DNA of 64,000 nucleotides. Source: Archilochus colubris (lineage: Eukaryota > Chordata > Aves > Apodiformes > Trochilidae). Numbering within the stretch: the stretch's first letter is position 1; each line of letters begins with the position of its first letter. The position numbers were made by a program, and so were the translations under genes. The stretch lies in NCBI GenBank assembly GCA_023079485.1, contig CM041084.1, forward strand, positions 34,136,609 to 34,200,608, read 5' to 3'. Positions 1-14,734 of this stretch are shown here, one piece after another. The notes under the pieces are model-generated. The model was not told the DNA's origin. It worked only from the letters and a program-made list of their open reading frames with translations, and did not search any database.

Positions 1-3000
1 TAGGCTGTAAGCAGTGGGAAATAGGAATGGAGGAGAGGGAAGGGTTCTTTCCTAGACTGTGGTATTTTTCAGTAGTCAAAATTTGGTTACCAGCCATGTG
101 CTTCAAGTGTATGGCATTTATCCTTTTCTTTTTCAGCAGTCCATTTGATAATACTTGTGATCCTTTTCTGTCTGTGATGTACTTCTACAGTATTGCTAAT
201 AAGCTCTGACACTTGCTTAAGGAAAAAAAAAAAAGCCTTTAATGTCTTCAAACTATAGAGATCTTTTGAGGTGGTGGTGGCTGAGTCTTGTTACTCTGGT
301 TGTGATCTAAAGCCTGTAAGTGAATGGGAGTCTCTCCTTTTACTTCAATAATCTTTAGATCTGTATCTTTCCCTGTAAGTGGAGCTAAGTCTAAAACATT
401 GAATATTTGGAAGCAGACAGCAATAGAGTTTACATTTCCTGGCTCAAGAGTTTCCTTTATGTTGTACTCAGATTAAAACTTGTCTTAAAACTCTATCTCT
501 GCAACGTTTATTTCCACAAAAGGAGATAAAGGTCTTTGTTCCTCTAGGAGTCTCTAGATGACCAGATTGAACAAACAGAGCACTCATGTTCTCACTGTTT
601 TCCATCACCTACTGAAGTGCAGAACCTTCTCCCTCCCCCAGTGTTTCCATTTCCTCTACTTCCTCTCTTTGCAGATTGGGTAACAAATGCTGAATATTTC
701 CTGAAGTTGACTAATGACAGGACATTGATGCCTGCAGCTGAGCAGTCTGGCTTGTGTGGGGCTGAATTCTTGACTGAAAGGAGGTGCTATGCCTGTGTTT
801 ATGCAGCCACCCCCCAGTATGTTTCTGTCTTTTTAATACCTTTAGGGTATTGTATCAGCCTAGTCTAAACACCTTGTGGCAGTCATACTTCAAATTACTT
901 TTAATTTATTGCAGTATTATGGTTTCCTTAACAAAAAGAAAATTGTCAAGGCTGAATTGAGATATGGTACTATGACTAGAAGTTGTTTTTTGACATCTTC
1001 TGCTTGGCAAAGACCACTGATGATTGTGAAAATCCATTATTTTAAGTAAAAGACCTTTGTAATTCATAAGATCTTCCACAGGTGGAAATTAGTTTGGAAT
1101 CGGTTTACAAAAAGTTAGATTCTGTACCACCAAAATTAAGACTGTTTAGAGCAGGGTCTCCTAGGTCTCCCAGCTATCTTTTGTACTAAGAGTATAACTG
1201 CTAAGAGGGAAAGGAATTTGATGAGTTCTGTTTTGTAGCTTAGGCTTTTCTCTGAAATGGCCAGACTTGGCTGGTAAATTTCTTTCTTATTATGCCATTA
1301 AAACTTCTGTTGCTCCATTTCTTTTCTGTTGACCAGGATGCATCAATCTGTGTTTCTGTATCTGTGAAATGATAATGATGTTCTATGACAAAAAAAAAAA
1401 AAAAAAAAAAAAAAAAGTCAAGTATCCATGTATCCTCAATATACATCCCTTGGTCTGATCAGTAATGATATTAATGTGACCAGAGAGTGATCAGTGGCAA
1501 ATTAAAACAGACTTACAGATTGTTTCCTTAGGTAGCATGCAATGGTTGTGGATTCCAGTGTCCTAAAACCCTATCACATATGCTTTCTTTGAGGCTGGAA
1601 GCACCTCTTCAATATTGGACTAAGAGCAGCAATTTAAAAAGTGGGAAACAGAAAAATGGTAGCATCTAACTAAGGAAGGTGGAAGGATGGGGTAGAAATG
1701 AGTTGTGTAGTGATACAAGGGTTAAGAGGAACAAGGAATTTCACGCACAGAAATGTGACATAGATCTCTGATCTAGAATTTGGTTATTCCTTTGTGTTTG
1801 AATCTAATTGATGGAATAGACACCTAAATACCTTCTGGGAAATATACCTGTGAAAAAGTTGTAAAACAAGTGGGCTCAACTCCCGGCATACTACAAAACC
1901 CACTTTCTTTAACATATATGCTTACTTTGGTGTCATTGACTTATTCCTGACTTAAATGGGATTTTAGTCTTGTTTGATAAATCAAAGTAGAAGACACATC
2001 TGGGCCTTAAAAAATGATGAAAGATTAAAGTCTTTCAAATTTGGCATACACACTGAACCCTCACCACTACTTCTGGGTTGTGGGTTTTTTACTTGCTATT
2101 ACTAGTTGTCCTTTGTCAAATTGAATAATTACTTTGCTTTTGAATAAATTTTTGTATGTTGAATATTGCAAGATTAGGGAAAATGAACAGTTCAAGAAAT
2201 AAACAAAACACACCACAAAATCCACAATAATTTTCTTCCTTTTTACCATCTCTTCCATTCCTGCTATTATTTTTTTCCTTCACTGTGTTCTGATTCTCCA
2301 GTGTGGAGACTTTCAGATGAAAGTTAACAGATGCAATTCCACATAATCTGACTGCTCCTGAGGGGAGCTTGTTCCCACCAGACATTTTACAACATCTGTT
2401 TGAAGCTGACTTTGTGCTCCTTCTGTTCCATCTCAGATTGGGAGTCCCGATGAGAAGAGATGAGAAGGTACATGTACCGAGGCAGGGCTTTGATCCACAA
2501 TGCCACACACTGACTGACATTTCCACTTACATTGAAACATGCTGCTCTCAGATATATGGTAATAAACAGGACTGTTCAGCTGGCTAACAGAGATGCTGTT
2601 GAGATGGCAGGGAAAAAAAAATCACCTTTGTTTGTAGAAAAGTCTTTTTTAAAATTGAAAACTCAGAAACATTTCACATGCTTTATACAGTCTGTTTAAT
2701 CCTTTGTATTTTATTCACCTACAGCATGAAACTTTGTGGGTTTATTGATATGCTAGCACTATTTTCCTATTGGGTTTACTGGAGTTCCTAGGCAGAGACA
2801 CAGGATTTTTCCCTATACCAGATTTTATCACTTCAGATTTATGCCTTTATAATGTGCCAGTGTAAACTTTTCTTCGTTAGAGCAATGGAAACCTTTCTGT
2901 TCATATTAACCTTTGTCATCCCAACAATTCTGTCTTACTGTTCTTAATTAAAAACCTGTGCCTTTGAAATGGCACCATTCAGTGCTTTCTCATAAAAAAT

Positions 3001-4850
3001 AGGGAAACAAAGATACACATTTTTCAGAGGGGGGAGGATATTGCAAAATTGTTTTCACAGTTGTTCAATACATCTAAAAATAAAACACTGCAGAAACAAA
3101 TTATTTCTTTTCACTGACATAATACTAGCAGATCTGAAGTTAGCTCATAGCTTTATCTGCTAGTACTAATGAACAGAGTTCTCTAGAGTTCACTCTCTTT
3201 TTTAATGTTTTGGTTTTGTTTTTTTTTTTTTTGAGTGCTGATCTGGGAGAATGAAATTATTTTATGCAGCATTTAAAAAGCTTTGATACAGTATAACACT
3301 TTCCTTTTTTGAAAACAGTGTTTTGTTATTTTAATCAAGAGGCTGAATACAGTAGAAAAATGTTGAGAACCTTAACTTATTCTGGACATTTTAAGTAAAG
3401 GTGCTGAAGGGATATAAATGTTTATATACTTCAGGATTAAATAGAAATCTTATCTCTAGACTTCTCTTTGCTCAGTGATCAGGTCTTGTGTCTTTCTCAT
3501 TTGGCTTTTCAAGATTTCATAAGCTACTGAAGGAGTGAGACAGGAATTTAGGAATAAATCAAGAAACCTTTCCAAGTAGTAGTGTTACCACGTAATAATT
3601 TTTGTGAGATTTCAGTGATTCTTCATGAGATTCTCTGTGTCAATACTGAGAATATGACTCCCATTCAAATTTTGCTTGTAAATGCTTAAGATAAGATGGT
3701 CACACTCTGCAGGACAACAAGGAGTAATTGGGTGGAGGGAAGAGCAAGAGTGTTGTTTCCTCAGAGTCTAAGAACAAGCTTCTGGGAAACTCAGTTAAAT
3801 GCCATTACCATTTCATGTGTCCTATCTTTTTAAATGCTTCAGAAGGAAACATCCTAAGATTTTTCCTTCCTTTCTGAACTTGATACATCTCCCTGGTATA
3901 TAATTTGGGGTTTTCGGTAAGCATAAAATATTCAGGTACTACTATGGTCTATAATAAGGCTGCTCATCTTCCTCATTATATGTTTCCTTGTGTTGTGCTA
4001 GTGGATGCTGGGGACAGGGCTTAGTCAATGAAACAACAACTCTGCAATGCCTGTAAGAGTCCTAGACATGATATTTAAAGTCCCTCTAGATGAAGCATCT
4101 CTTTTACATTGCCTTCCAAAAGGTATGAGCATATCCTCAAGGCTTTGCAGTTACTTTTATAGTGTATTGCACGTATTACCTACTCTTTGATTGACTGCAT
4201 ATTTGCTTGAAGATCATCAGTCAGTCTCATTATGATAGGCACCCATGGACACAGGAAATCCATTTAACTCTCTTTGTCCACAAACCAAACAGATGGGCAC
4301 AGTGGTATCTCACAAATTCAGTAGCTCCAAATCAATGAGCCAGACAGGGCTATTACTCCCAGATGTGAGAACCTGGTACAAGACTTTCTGATAGTTTAAG
4401 CTGTTTACATTTGCTTTCTATCTCTTGGGGAAGAGCATGGAGTTGGGTTTTAAAAGCATCAAGAACCTTAGTGAAAGTATCTGACAATATGAGACCCAAG
4501 TGAATTTCCCCATCTTCTTCCAGGCCTTTTGTAAATTACTTTAGCATGTCAAGGAGAAAGTGTAGTAGTATCCTTTCCTTGAGACTCAGCCTCCAAATTC
4601 ATAGTTCCTTCCCTTCTTAGATAGTTGACTCCAAGACTGGAGTCTGGATGCATCAGTTCCGATGCGTGGTGGTAGGTCTAGCATCAGTCATACGGATGAA
4701 TGACTTCAATAAAGAAGTACAGTGGAATAGCATCTTTCACAAACCTATTGGTACCATATGTTATGACCCAAAATGCTGTTTTAGTAGAACCCCCAATCTT
4801 GGGACCTTCTGTTTGTTATTAGTAATTTTTTGCATTCAGTTCCTCACTGT
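1..4850. other. Intergenic or intronic DNA, no gene recognised
   Basis: AT-rich sequence with frequent stops in all frames. The longest open frame (2116-2526, minus) has no recognisable family features and reads through low-complexity sequence. An A27 homopolymer sits at 1390-1416 and a T-rich run near 3218-3232. I see no convincing exon, RNA gene or recognisable transposon. Confidence 0.55.
1390..1416 (+). repeat. Poly(A) tract, A27
   Basis: An uninterrupted run of 27 A. It could be the tail of an old retrocopied RNA, but the upstream 150 bases show no recognisable parent sequence, so it is called only as a homopolymer. Confidence 0.9.
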
Positions 4851-4857
4851 TTTTTGA

Positions 4858-4878
4858 GGGGAGGCGGGTGGGGTGGGT
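4858..4878 (+). other. Predicted G-quadruplex motif
   Basis: Runs of at least three G separated by loops of one to four bases: G4, then AGGC, G3, T, G4, T, G3. This fits the usual four-tract quadruplex pattern on the plus strand. It stands alone in AT-rich sequence with no gene nearby. Confidence 0.5.
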
Positions 4879-7800
4879 GAGGAACACAGAATATCTGAAA
4901 ACAATAACTCTTGTTCATTGACATAAACCGGCTGTCAGTTCCTTGTGGGACCTGGGCTGATAAAAACCAGGGAAAAACTATTTTATTTGCAATGTAAGGA
5001 ATTTTAGCCTGTGGAGATTTTTAGTTCAACAACAGTAAAGGTAGGGACAGCAACCAGTGAGGCTGTTAAAGGTTACGTTCCCTTCCACCCTCTTTTTTTC
5101 CCAGTCCCTTGAGTCATAATTAAAACTCCAGAAAGTGAGAAGCTGTTACTAATGCTAACATACAATTTGCCACCACAGAAGCATGCATTTACCGACTTGT
5201 GTTTTTTATTTAATTTCATTTTTTATAGGTCAAGCTGAAATTTTACTTTACTATTTGGTTTACAAAGGGCTTTTTCTGAATCCGAAACATTTAATTTGAT
5301 TTGAGAGTTTCCCAGGTATAACAATTATGGAAACAAGCACCTTGTTCAGCAGCTTGACAATTATCTCCTAATGGAACAATTAGGGGCTTTAATCAGATGT
5401 GAATTTAGTGTTCTCAAGCTGAAAATTCTGGAGATGGTCTCTTGTGCTTTGTACTGCTTAGGATTTCTCCCAGGAGAGCAGCTGGGCATAGAGACAGGCT
5501 AATTACCCTTCATATCTTTTTGAGAACCCTCCATATTTGAAGGAGCAGTTACATAATAATGATATTTATGCATCATCTTTCACAGGATTGAAACATTATA
5601 CAGGGCTACTTAGAAGACCCTTTTGGACAAGACTCAGTGAATTTGGTGGGTGAAGAGCATGAAGGAGTTTAAGATTCTGAAATACTGCTTTTATCCATTT
5701 CCTTAATGCTCAAATATGTTTTGTGATGCATTTGTGAGAAGGACCTTCTGTCAACAAGGGGCTGCTTTGAGTATCTGCTGAGGAGGTGTGTTTACAAGTC
5801 TTTATATAAAGTCATGTCTTAAGTAACTACTCACAGGTCTTGGAAAGACATTGTTTATCAGCAGGTGATAATTTTTTTAAGACAAGTTGAGATAGAAAGG
5901 TATTGCTCAGCCCTGAAACTTTAGTGTAAGAGCTTATACTTCCCGTGTACAAATACCAATGAGGCAATTTAAACTGGTCAGTAAGATAGATCCTTGGAAA
6001 AGCTCTTAGTGAAGGAGAAAGAATTATTGGCACCCGTTGGATTGCCATTGCCATCTCTTAAGATACATAGCCCCTTTTAAAGTCTCCTATTAAACTGTTG
6101 GCCCCCCTGACCTTGCAGTCTGGTGTGATTTCAGCCCAAGGTAATACGAACTGGTAGATTTAAAAAAAGTCTCGCTCCTGCTACAGTTATATTTCAGTGC
6201 TTAATGGCCATTTGTGTTATCTTTTTTTCCCCTTTCTTGCCTATGGGGTAAGATGCATTTGGCCTTGGATTATCCTGTTGACAATTTTTCTTGCATACTG
6301 TGATCACAAAGTTTAGACCAGCCATTCCCTGTTTCCTATTTGGGTGTTGCTGTGCTGGACATGGCTTATGGTGAATTAGGAGTTTTCTTGTACTTAATGC
6401 AAGACACCCTACTCATGCAAGAACCCAGATGTTTAGATGCAAAAGTAACAGAATATCTTAGAACGCAGCTGTAATCCTTGAACAGTATTTCCATCAGCTG
6501 CCATCCTTAAAGTACTGACATTGCTATCTCTCTAGTACAACACCAGAAATGGGAATTGTGGAGAAAGTTTGTCTTGTTTTCACTCAAAGAATAATATGCG
6601 ATGAGCTAAGTCTTCTCCATAAATTACAAATAACCAAAGAGTATTGGATCAAACTTCTTGCAAAGATGTTGCAAATTGGGAAATCAAAAAGTACTTCCCC
6701 TTTAGCTGTCTAGTGTATCTGTATCTGTTGCCATATTTAATAAGGCAGAACTGAAATTTTGCATTTAATTATAAGATAGAAGCCTGAATATAAGTGCTTT
6801 TTATTAGTTTAGCCACTAAGCTTGGAAAAGAGAATAGAATTACTTAAGAAGTTTACCTGTGCTGCTGCTTCTGTTTTCTCATGCTCATTTTCTTCAAATA
6901 TCCATTCATCCATTTTTAGTAAAAGCAAAACTCAGACCAGAATACCAGCTTCCAGACACATTATTGCATTCCCGGGGAATGTTTGTTTTCATTTTGAAAC
7001 AAAGTGAACTTTACTATCACAGAATATTCTAAATTCAAACAAAAAATCTCAAATGCTGTCTCGACACAGTGCACTTGTTTCTAAAACCTCAGGAGAAACC
7101 AGATAAGTATCCATATTGAGTAAACAGATTATTTACTTTTAAAGTATTGATAGCTTCTGGTACTGCTCCCAGTTTGATCTCTAGCTTCTTGATTATTGAA
7201 TCCCCAGTGTAAGATCAGAGAGCCAGATGTTCACTCTTTCTCTTTAGGTCATTGTCCTGGTTTGGGCAGTGACAGTCATTAGTTGGGAGTACTTCTTTCA
7301 TGTATTCATGGTCTGTGACCTGTAGATACCACCATAATATAAGTAATAATAAGCACTCTGATGTATGCCTGGCTAAACTCTTCTGAAGCCAATGGGGTTA
7401 TGTTAGTATAGGGTGAAAATTAGGCTGATTATTTACCTTATAGGCATCCTATGCTTTTACATACCTATAAATATTAATAGCAATTAATATCTGGGTAGTA
7501 CTCATAGCTAAAGTACAGCTGAATAAGCTTATTTTATTAGCTTTAATCTTCTATCCTTGTCTAAATTATATTCAAATGTATGCTGTCAGGAAAGATTATC
7601 AGTGCATCCCTGATACTGCTAAGCACCTTCTTACTTTGTAATGCAGCAGCATTATGCATGGCAGTCCCTAGTGACATTTACAGTAGTGCATCCCAAGCTC
7701 CCAGGCCTGTTTGTCTACATGCCATGATGGGAGATGGTGCTTGAATTGACATTCCAACACCTTTCTTGCCCATACAGCAAAGCTCCAGCATTGCCAGCTG

Positions 7801-9810
7801 ACACTTTCTTTTCACATTGGAATTTAGTAGTTATAACTCAGTCTGTCTGCACAGCTCAGCTTCTATTTTTAAGCGCCGCTAATCCTCAGCTAAGGGCCGA
7901 CCTCCCTCTGGCCTTACAAGGGTTTGCAGTGGTGAGGAGGGTGTAAGGAGCCTTCTCAAACCTTGCGCAGCCCTCCCTGAGAGCCAGGCACAATCTCTAC
8001 CTTAAAAAGAGGGGCTAGGCAAGATGCTCTTGTCTCTTCTCTCCCTTGAACACAAGTGACGGCAGCGGCTGAAGGAGATGCACCCCACCACGTCCCATCT
8101 GCACCAAAGGGAGACTGTCCCCTCTCTGAAGGACACTCCTCAAATGGCAATGTGAATTTAGTGCTCTCTGGTACCTCAAGTGTTGTTCGAAGAGTGCAGC
8201 TGGACTTCGAGTTGGTTTGGTATGTGTTTGTTTTTTAACTGTGAGGGCCCTCACTTTTCGTGCTTGTCAACTTTGTCAATTTTGTCATCTTCAGGTTGGC
8301 AGTTGTCAGTTCACTCAAGGAAATTAGGGCTCTAAGCCATGCAGACCTAGCCATGCATTTGTTGCATGTTTCCTTAAACAACAGGAAAGCAGAGATAATA
8401 GAGTGGAAGTCATGGCTTCATGGCTCAAGCTGAGCAAAGCAGATGCTGAGATGGGTAAGTAAATCATCCTGCCTGTCAAAGGGTTAGTGTTCCTGCTGGA
8501 AAACTTCTGGAAAGGAGTCAAGGCACCAAGATGGGGGCACTTAAACAGAGAATTGTTGGTTCATGAGGACCCTCCTTTTGTTTTCTTTTTGTGTGGTTTT
8601 GCAATCCATCTTCTCCACAAGCTCAGCAAGGATGTGGAAAATTACTTGCCTGCCACAGACTCCTCTGGCTTCCAAGCTGCTCTTGCATCCAAATAGACCA
8701 TGGAGACTGGAAAGCCAGTATTATAGTCTTGAAATAGCTACCTTATTGAAGCAAGGCAGGATCAAGCCTGCTCTCTCGTTGCTCCTGGGAGTGTTAAAGA
8801 CCCTACAGATAGGGAGCTATGTTAGGCTTTTCAAAGCAAAGAGGATAGTACGTGCTGTCACTTCCTGCTGGAGGCACTTGTTTGCTAAGTAGACACCAGA
8901 AATCCAGCTGCCAGATCTTGAAAAAGACATGGTTTCAGTGTGCTTTTGTAATCAAAGTAGCTAAGAATGATATGGGTGTTTTGAGTTTTTATTTATCTTC
9001 CCTTTACTTCATATTCTTTAGTCTGTTATATCTTAAGCAGTCCGTCAAGGTCCAGAGCAGTATTATTTTAGCAGGCCCTGATCTGTGGCTGATAGCAGCT
9101 GGAAGAAGGCTGGTGCATGAGGAAGAATGTGCATGAGTATCTAATCAGTAGTGATATGAAAGCCAAGCCATAATTTTGTATGAGGTATGGTGGCTTTAAG
9201 ACATCATGATTACTGTGCTGAAGGGGCCCAGTCAGTTGCTGTGCCTCTAGGTTTAAAAGCCTGTATCCATTAGCATTAACCTTTTGTGCCAAAGCAGAAT
9301 GCATTCAGATAATTTTTCCTTTCAAGTTAGGATACACAATTACATGTTTTTTCATCTCTCTATTTGTATATGTTAGGGATCACTTTCTGTCTTGTGCCTG
9401 GATCTCCTATATCTTTTAAGGACAGCTGGGGAAGTCTGCCACAATGCAAATTCATCTGCCATGCATTACATGAAAAACCTGTGAAAAAGGGGAGTACATC
9501 CTGTGCAATTTAAAGAAGTTTAATTTCCAATAAATATCTTTCAACATGAACCAAGCACGTGTCTTTAGAAACTCCAGTTTTGCCATTCCTCAACTTGCAC
9601 TGATGCTTAGTGAGATGGTAAAGGTTTTGTTGATGTTGGTTTGCTTTTTTTGCCTAGCTTCAGTTACAGTATTTCCTTGTGTAATGTTAAGCTTGTATTA
9701 AATTGCCCAAGTTTGGACAATGTTACGTGAATACAACATGCAGTATCTGCATTAAATCCCTTCCAGTGGTGAGTGGCACACAGTGTCCTGAAAGCACCAA
9801 GTACTTTAAC

Positions 9811-9827
9811 TTTTTTTTTTTTTTTTT
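9811..9827 (+). repeat. Poly(T) tract, T17
   Basis: A pure run of 17 T. On the minus strand it would be an A tail, but no recognisable retrocopy adjoins it. Confidence 0.85.
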
Positions 9828-10158
9828 CATTTTTAACAGTAGAAATGTATAAGGGAAATAATTGGCACTCTGTGTATGAAGAAGCTATAAACAATTTTTT
9901 GTTGTTTATTATTATACTTTATTACTTCATTATTAGAGAAACAAAAGATACTATACATTTTGTTTTGCGTGAAATTATATAGGCAATAAAAGTTTGTGAA
10001 TGAAGAAACACATTTTGCACTAATTCCACAGCACTTCTATTTCATTTTATGATTTTTTTTTATTTCACTTCTGAGAGTACTTCTACTGAATTCAGGGAAC
10101 AGTAGGAAACCTACCCACTGGCTAATTTAACCTGTAAAAACTGTTTTTCTGCAAGTGG

Positions 10159-10194
10159 AAAAAGAAAAAAAAAAAAAAAAGAAAAAAAAAAGAA
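10159..10194 (+). repeat. A-rich tract
   Basis: About 36 bases of A broken only by single G residues. Simple low-complexity sequence; it produces an artefactual lysine-rich open frame. Confidence 0.9.
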
Positions 10195-13100
10195 GTAGCT
10201 TGCTGGATATTTTATATATCTCTTTTCTGTTCATTCATATCCTGTTGACTTTTGATTTTGTTTTGGATTGTTTTTTTTCTTCTCAGTTAATTTTGTGCTG
10301 TATTTGTGCTGCTACTCTAATGTATTCCTGCTACTACTCTAAACTGGGGGAAAAAAAAGAAAAATTATAAAATTATTTATGTGATTAGAAAATGAAAAAC
10401 TTCACAAAAACGATAAACTATACCTACAGATATGGAATATGTTAATAAATGTAAGGAAAATGCCAGCTTTTTAAACTGGTCAAGTGAAATAAGACAAAAC
10501 CAAACTGAGGGTTGGGTTTTATAAACCAAGCCTTCAAAAGCAAAGGCATACAATCATCTAACCCTCTTTTTATATGGTTGGTCTTGATATTTATATGTCG
10601 AGCTCTTAGTGGCATGCCTGCTTATCTGTATAAGACATCTCTATATGGCTTAATTGCCCTTTTACCAGTTGTGTTTTAAACTCCCACAAGGCTTATTTTT
10701 GATCTTTCTGTTATAATCCTATTTGATGCTTGTCTGAAGACATTTCTTCTTCTCATTTAGAGCTCTCATTTAGAAGGTGACTGCAGTCTTTTATTTTACT
10801 TCACAATGATGTTCCTCAAATGTTTGTGTTACTTTGAGCAGTTTTCATACAGCTGTTTTCTCCATTCAGTCACTGTAGATTATGATAATCAGATAATCAC
10901 AATTACAAAGTTACATAGTGAAGGAATATTTTATTTTAATCCAGAAGAGAATAAGGAGCTGAGTTTTGCATTTAGTTGACAACTTTACACATCACTTTTC
11001 TATTACTGTCCTTTCGTCTGTGATTCCAATTAATTCAATTTATTGTAAGAAAAAAAGACTTCCTTGTTCTGCTTCTCTTACAGACACATGCATTTATAAG
11101 GCTCTGAGTCATCATATCCCTTCATATTATTTATGACTTGAAGAAAACACACTTATTTAGAAAGTTGTGTGACTGAGACAGCAAATGCTGTTATGTGTCC
11201 AAGCTGCGGAGACAAAAACATTTTTATTTCAGAAAGAATGTATTTGATGGGATATTATACTGAATTTCTGAGAAATTCTCATTGTTGGATTGAGTTAAAA
11301 TCAAGAATGTTTGTGCCTGCCTACAGAAGAAATGTATGTGAAAATGCACAACTAATTTATATATGTAGATACCTCAGCCCTGCCTACTGGGCTCCATCTG
11401 TGCTTGCACTGAAATGGGGAATTAGAGAGCCTGAAAGTCTTAGTGCATGTACAACAGGTGGAGGTTTGACCCAATAAATTATACATGCGATATGAGTGCA
11501 AGTTGGGCTGTGTATTGAACTCCTTGCAGGAGCAGGAGATTTATACTTCTGACAAAGATGGATTTCAGGGTGAATTATGGCATAGTTCCTGCCTAGGTTT
11601 TATTCTTCGCTTTTATCGTGTGTCAGACTTCTTCCTTTTGCACTCCAGGACAGCCGTGTTGCTGGCACTGCTCCTTCACCTGTTCCATTTTTCAGCCCCA
11701 CAGATAAAAGTTAATGTTTTGTTCATGACTTAGTGTCTGGTGTGAAGCACGAGACAGAAAGGAATGGTATTTCTCCTTTTTCCCAGTGCTTTGTCCTGAA
11801 TTTTGGTCAAGGTAAGCTTAGGGTAATAACAGTCTGCCCTGCTGGTGGACAAACACTGCAGAGCAGCAGGGAATTTTCTGCATAAGTTTTGGCTGTCCAC
11901 TCCATCTGATGTCCAGAACTTAGATTCCTCCTCATCCCTCCCCTTCAGTCCTTTCAGTTATTTAGTATTATATAGAGCAAGCTCTGTGGCACAGCAGGTG
12001 GCAGGCCACTCAACATCAACAGTTTAAAATCAGGGTTAAGGAGAATGTTTTACTTAATTTATCTATAGAAGGATTGGGTGAAGAGAGAAAGTTATCTAAA
12101 CTGGTACTTAACATTGAGAATAAAGTTCTAGTCATTAGTTTTATGAGAAATGATGGGGGAAGACCATAATTGCCACTTTTAAGTGTTGTGGCCTTCAAAT
12201 GTAATCTTGCAGAGCCCTGCCAAAGAGCTCCTAATACCAATACAAGGATTTGACTTGTAGTCAATTGACATTCAGCCAGTTTTGACTCAGAGGGTAGAGT
12301 GCTACTGACTGAATTGTTAACACCGAGTGGTTGGGTTTTCCTAGGAGGCTACTAAGCCAAAAATGTGATCTTGCACAGCAATGCAGTACCGAATGGAACG
12401 CGATGAAATCATAATTTCATATGCTGTGATTTTCTTGAGGCTGATAAATTTCAGGATTTGGTTAGGTGTCAGATCTGGATGAGTTAACTAGACTTTCTAG
12501 GATATGAGTTGTGATGACTGCAAGATTTGCTTTCCCACTATCTGCAGCTGTTGCCCAACTATGACTGTTATCTGTGGGGTGGGAACATCCATTCTGTGGT
12601 TCATGTTACTTTCAACAGGCTGGCTGAGCTCCTGTTATCTCTGCAGGCTGTGCTGCATGGCTGAACAAGCAGTCCACACTAAACTCTCTGCTCTCATGAC
12701 TGCATTGCCTACAGAGTCTGAGCTGCATAGCATCACACCAACTCAGTGAACTCAGGGAGCTACAGTCAGTGCCGTAGAAACTTAATCCAAGACTACGGTG
12801 AGAATGAGTTGGATCAATCCTTTAGAATCTGGCATGTGTAGCTTTTTACCTTGAAATATTTTCTTTTAAAATCAAGTTCTTTGTCGTATCTAAGCTATTT
12901 CTTTACTGTCAGAGCATGCTTTTCTGCTGTCAGTGCATATGAAGATCATGCTTGTGTTTTGTGTACTGACATCTATTCAATACCTCTTTATAGAGATTCC
13001 CCATCACTGCACTGCAGCCAGTTTGGTAGCTTGGGCTTTTTTCCATACTCTGAAGAATAAATGACTAGTATGAAGAATCAGTGGAATGCTGATCTTCAAT

Positions 13101-14713
13101 GACAACTTGCCAGATTGATACAAAAATTATATAAAATAGAGCCTCAGTTCATGCCTCCTACTATTTTACCCATAGTATCCAGAGGTCTTGTTCAGACTGT
13201 GCATCTGTCTCATGTTTTGGCGGTGGTGGGATAGTTCGTTGTCATTTGAAGCTCTGAGTTTTTGCTCGAATAATTAATTTTGCTCATTTTGTAAAATTCT
13301 AGCTCCTGTGTAGTACAGTGGAACCAATCAGCCATCTTAAACTGACTGGTTGGATCCATGCTGGCCGAGCTTTTAGTGCAGTCACACACGCATTCACTGA
13401 AATACTCTGGGAGATGTTTTTATGGCTTTATTATGTTTGTAAATCTCTTTGTTTGCCCACACTGAACACTGATTGAGCCGAATGATCAACTGCTAGTTAT
13501 AATTTCTGAGCCAGTTACTGAGCAGGTGTAATAGCCTGGCTTATGACTCTCATGCTTTTAAATCAGCTGCTGATGACATTGTTGACTCTGCACCTATCAC
13601 CTCTTTAATGAATAGGCTCAAACTAAGGTACATGGACAGGATGGTGTCATGTGCAGCTTGAGCACTGGCAGTAGTTACAGCTAATGAAATAATACAATGT
13701 GCTGCCAATTCTCTGGCTCACCACCATCTCTGTAGGCAGTTATCCAACCGCATGCTTCCCTGTATTCCCTCTACTGAGGTACATTGTTGGTCTTGTGTAC
13801 TAGAGTCCAAAAGTAAGCCCAGTTTCAAAGGCTGCATCAGACCATTGTGCTGCCCGCTGTCAGTAATAGCAGCTGACAATTTCTGTGCACAGTGCTTTTG
13901 GAAATACTTCTCAAATGTCTCCTTTTGTCATGCCTGGCCCTGATCATTTTTTGCTCTGCACTCAGTGCATGTGCACGTGTGTGGATCTTTTCATGTATAT
14001 TTTTGTCTTTACCCACTCTGTTTCTTCTTTATAAAGGAGTGTTCAGATCTTACAGCTGTGCTGGAGGGCTCTGGCACACACCAAAAAGAGCACGTCTGTA
14101 CCCATTCACACAGAAATGTAGAAGACTGTATCAGATAGACAGCTAGAGGAGGTCTAGCCCAGTGGCCCACAAGCAGCTAATAGTGCTCCCAGGAGGGCTC
14201 AGGCTGGGTTTCTCAGGCTCCAAGCTGATTAAAACAAGAGGTAATGTTAAGGCCATATCAAGTCTCGACTCTGGGGTTAGGCGAAGAAGCTGACAGATGT
14301 CTTGCAACTGGAGGTAGAAGAAGCACAGACGGCAGCCTCAAGTATGGGAAAATCAACCTTAGGATGAGATAGTAAAGAACAAATTTAATTCTAGTATGAC
14401 TGTGTTTTTCTTTAGGGTATGCATTTATTCACAAAATAGTCATTAAATTTCTGAGTAGACTTAGAAGGTGGAAATTAGACACCAAAGTGCTATGCTTACT
14501 GTCTCTTAAAACATGGCACTTGCAGTAAGCAAATTTTAACTGTAAATAATACTAATGTACTGAACACACATGTAGAAGACAAATGATACAGACAGTCCCT
14601 GTCCTAAAGACCCTGTAACATAAGCATAATCTGACACAAACCAGGCAGAACTCACTGGGAATAACTAGGATACAGACTTACATGTGGTGATGTTTATATA
14701 TATTGTAATTGTG

Positions 14714-14734
14714 CTTAGGATTGTCAATCCTAAG
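14714..14734 (+). repeat. Perfect short inverted repeat
   Basis: Ten-base arms CTTAGGATTG and CAATCCTAAG are exact reverse complements around a single central T. They lie directly beside the triplicated unit at 14735-14797, which suggests one local rearrangement produced both. Confidence 0.85.

Larger units (their letters stand above)
4879..14710. other. Intergenic or intronic DNA, no gene recognised
   Basis: About 9.8 kb without a recognisable exon or retroelement. Short open frames near 8.0-8.9 kb overlap one another on both strands and look like chance frames in slightly more GC-rich sequence. Poly-T and poly-A tracts lie at 9811-9827 and 10159-10194. A stretch at 5330-5410, dense in ATTA-type motifs, is discussed as a possible enhancer. 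Confidence 0.55.

Noticed and set aside
8015..8892. Overlapping frames of 60-109 codons on both strands
   Set aside because: Several overlap in opposite directions with no shared texture or splice signals, as expected from slightly higher GC content.
14575..14650. Words like 'acagacagtccctgtcctaaagaccc' resembling an ancient L2/MIR-type repeat
   Set aside because: The similarity is to one short phrase only and could not be extended to either side.
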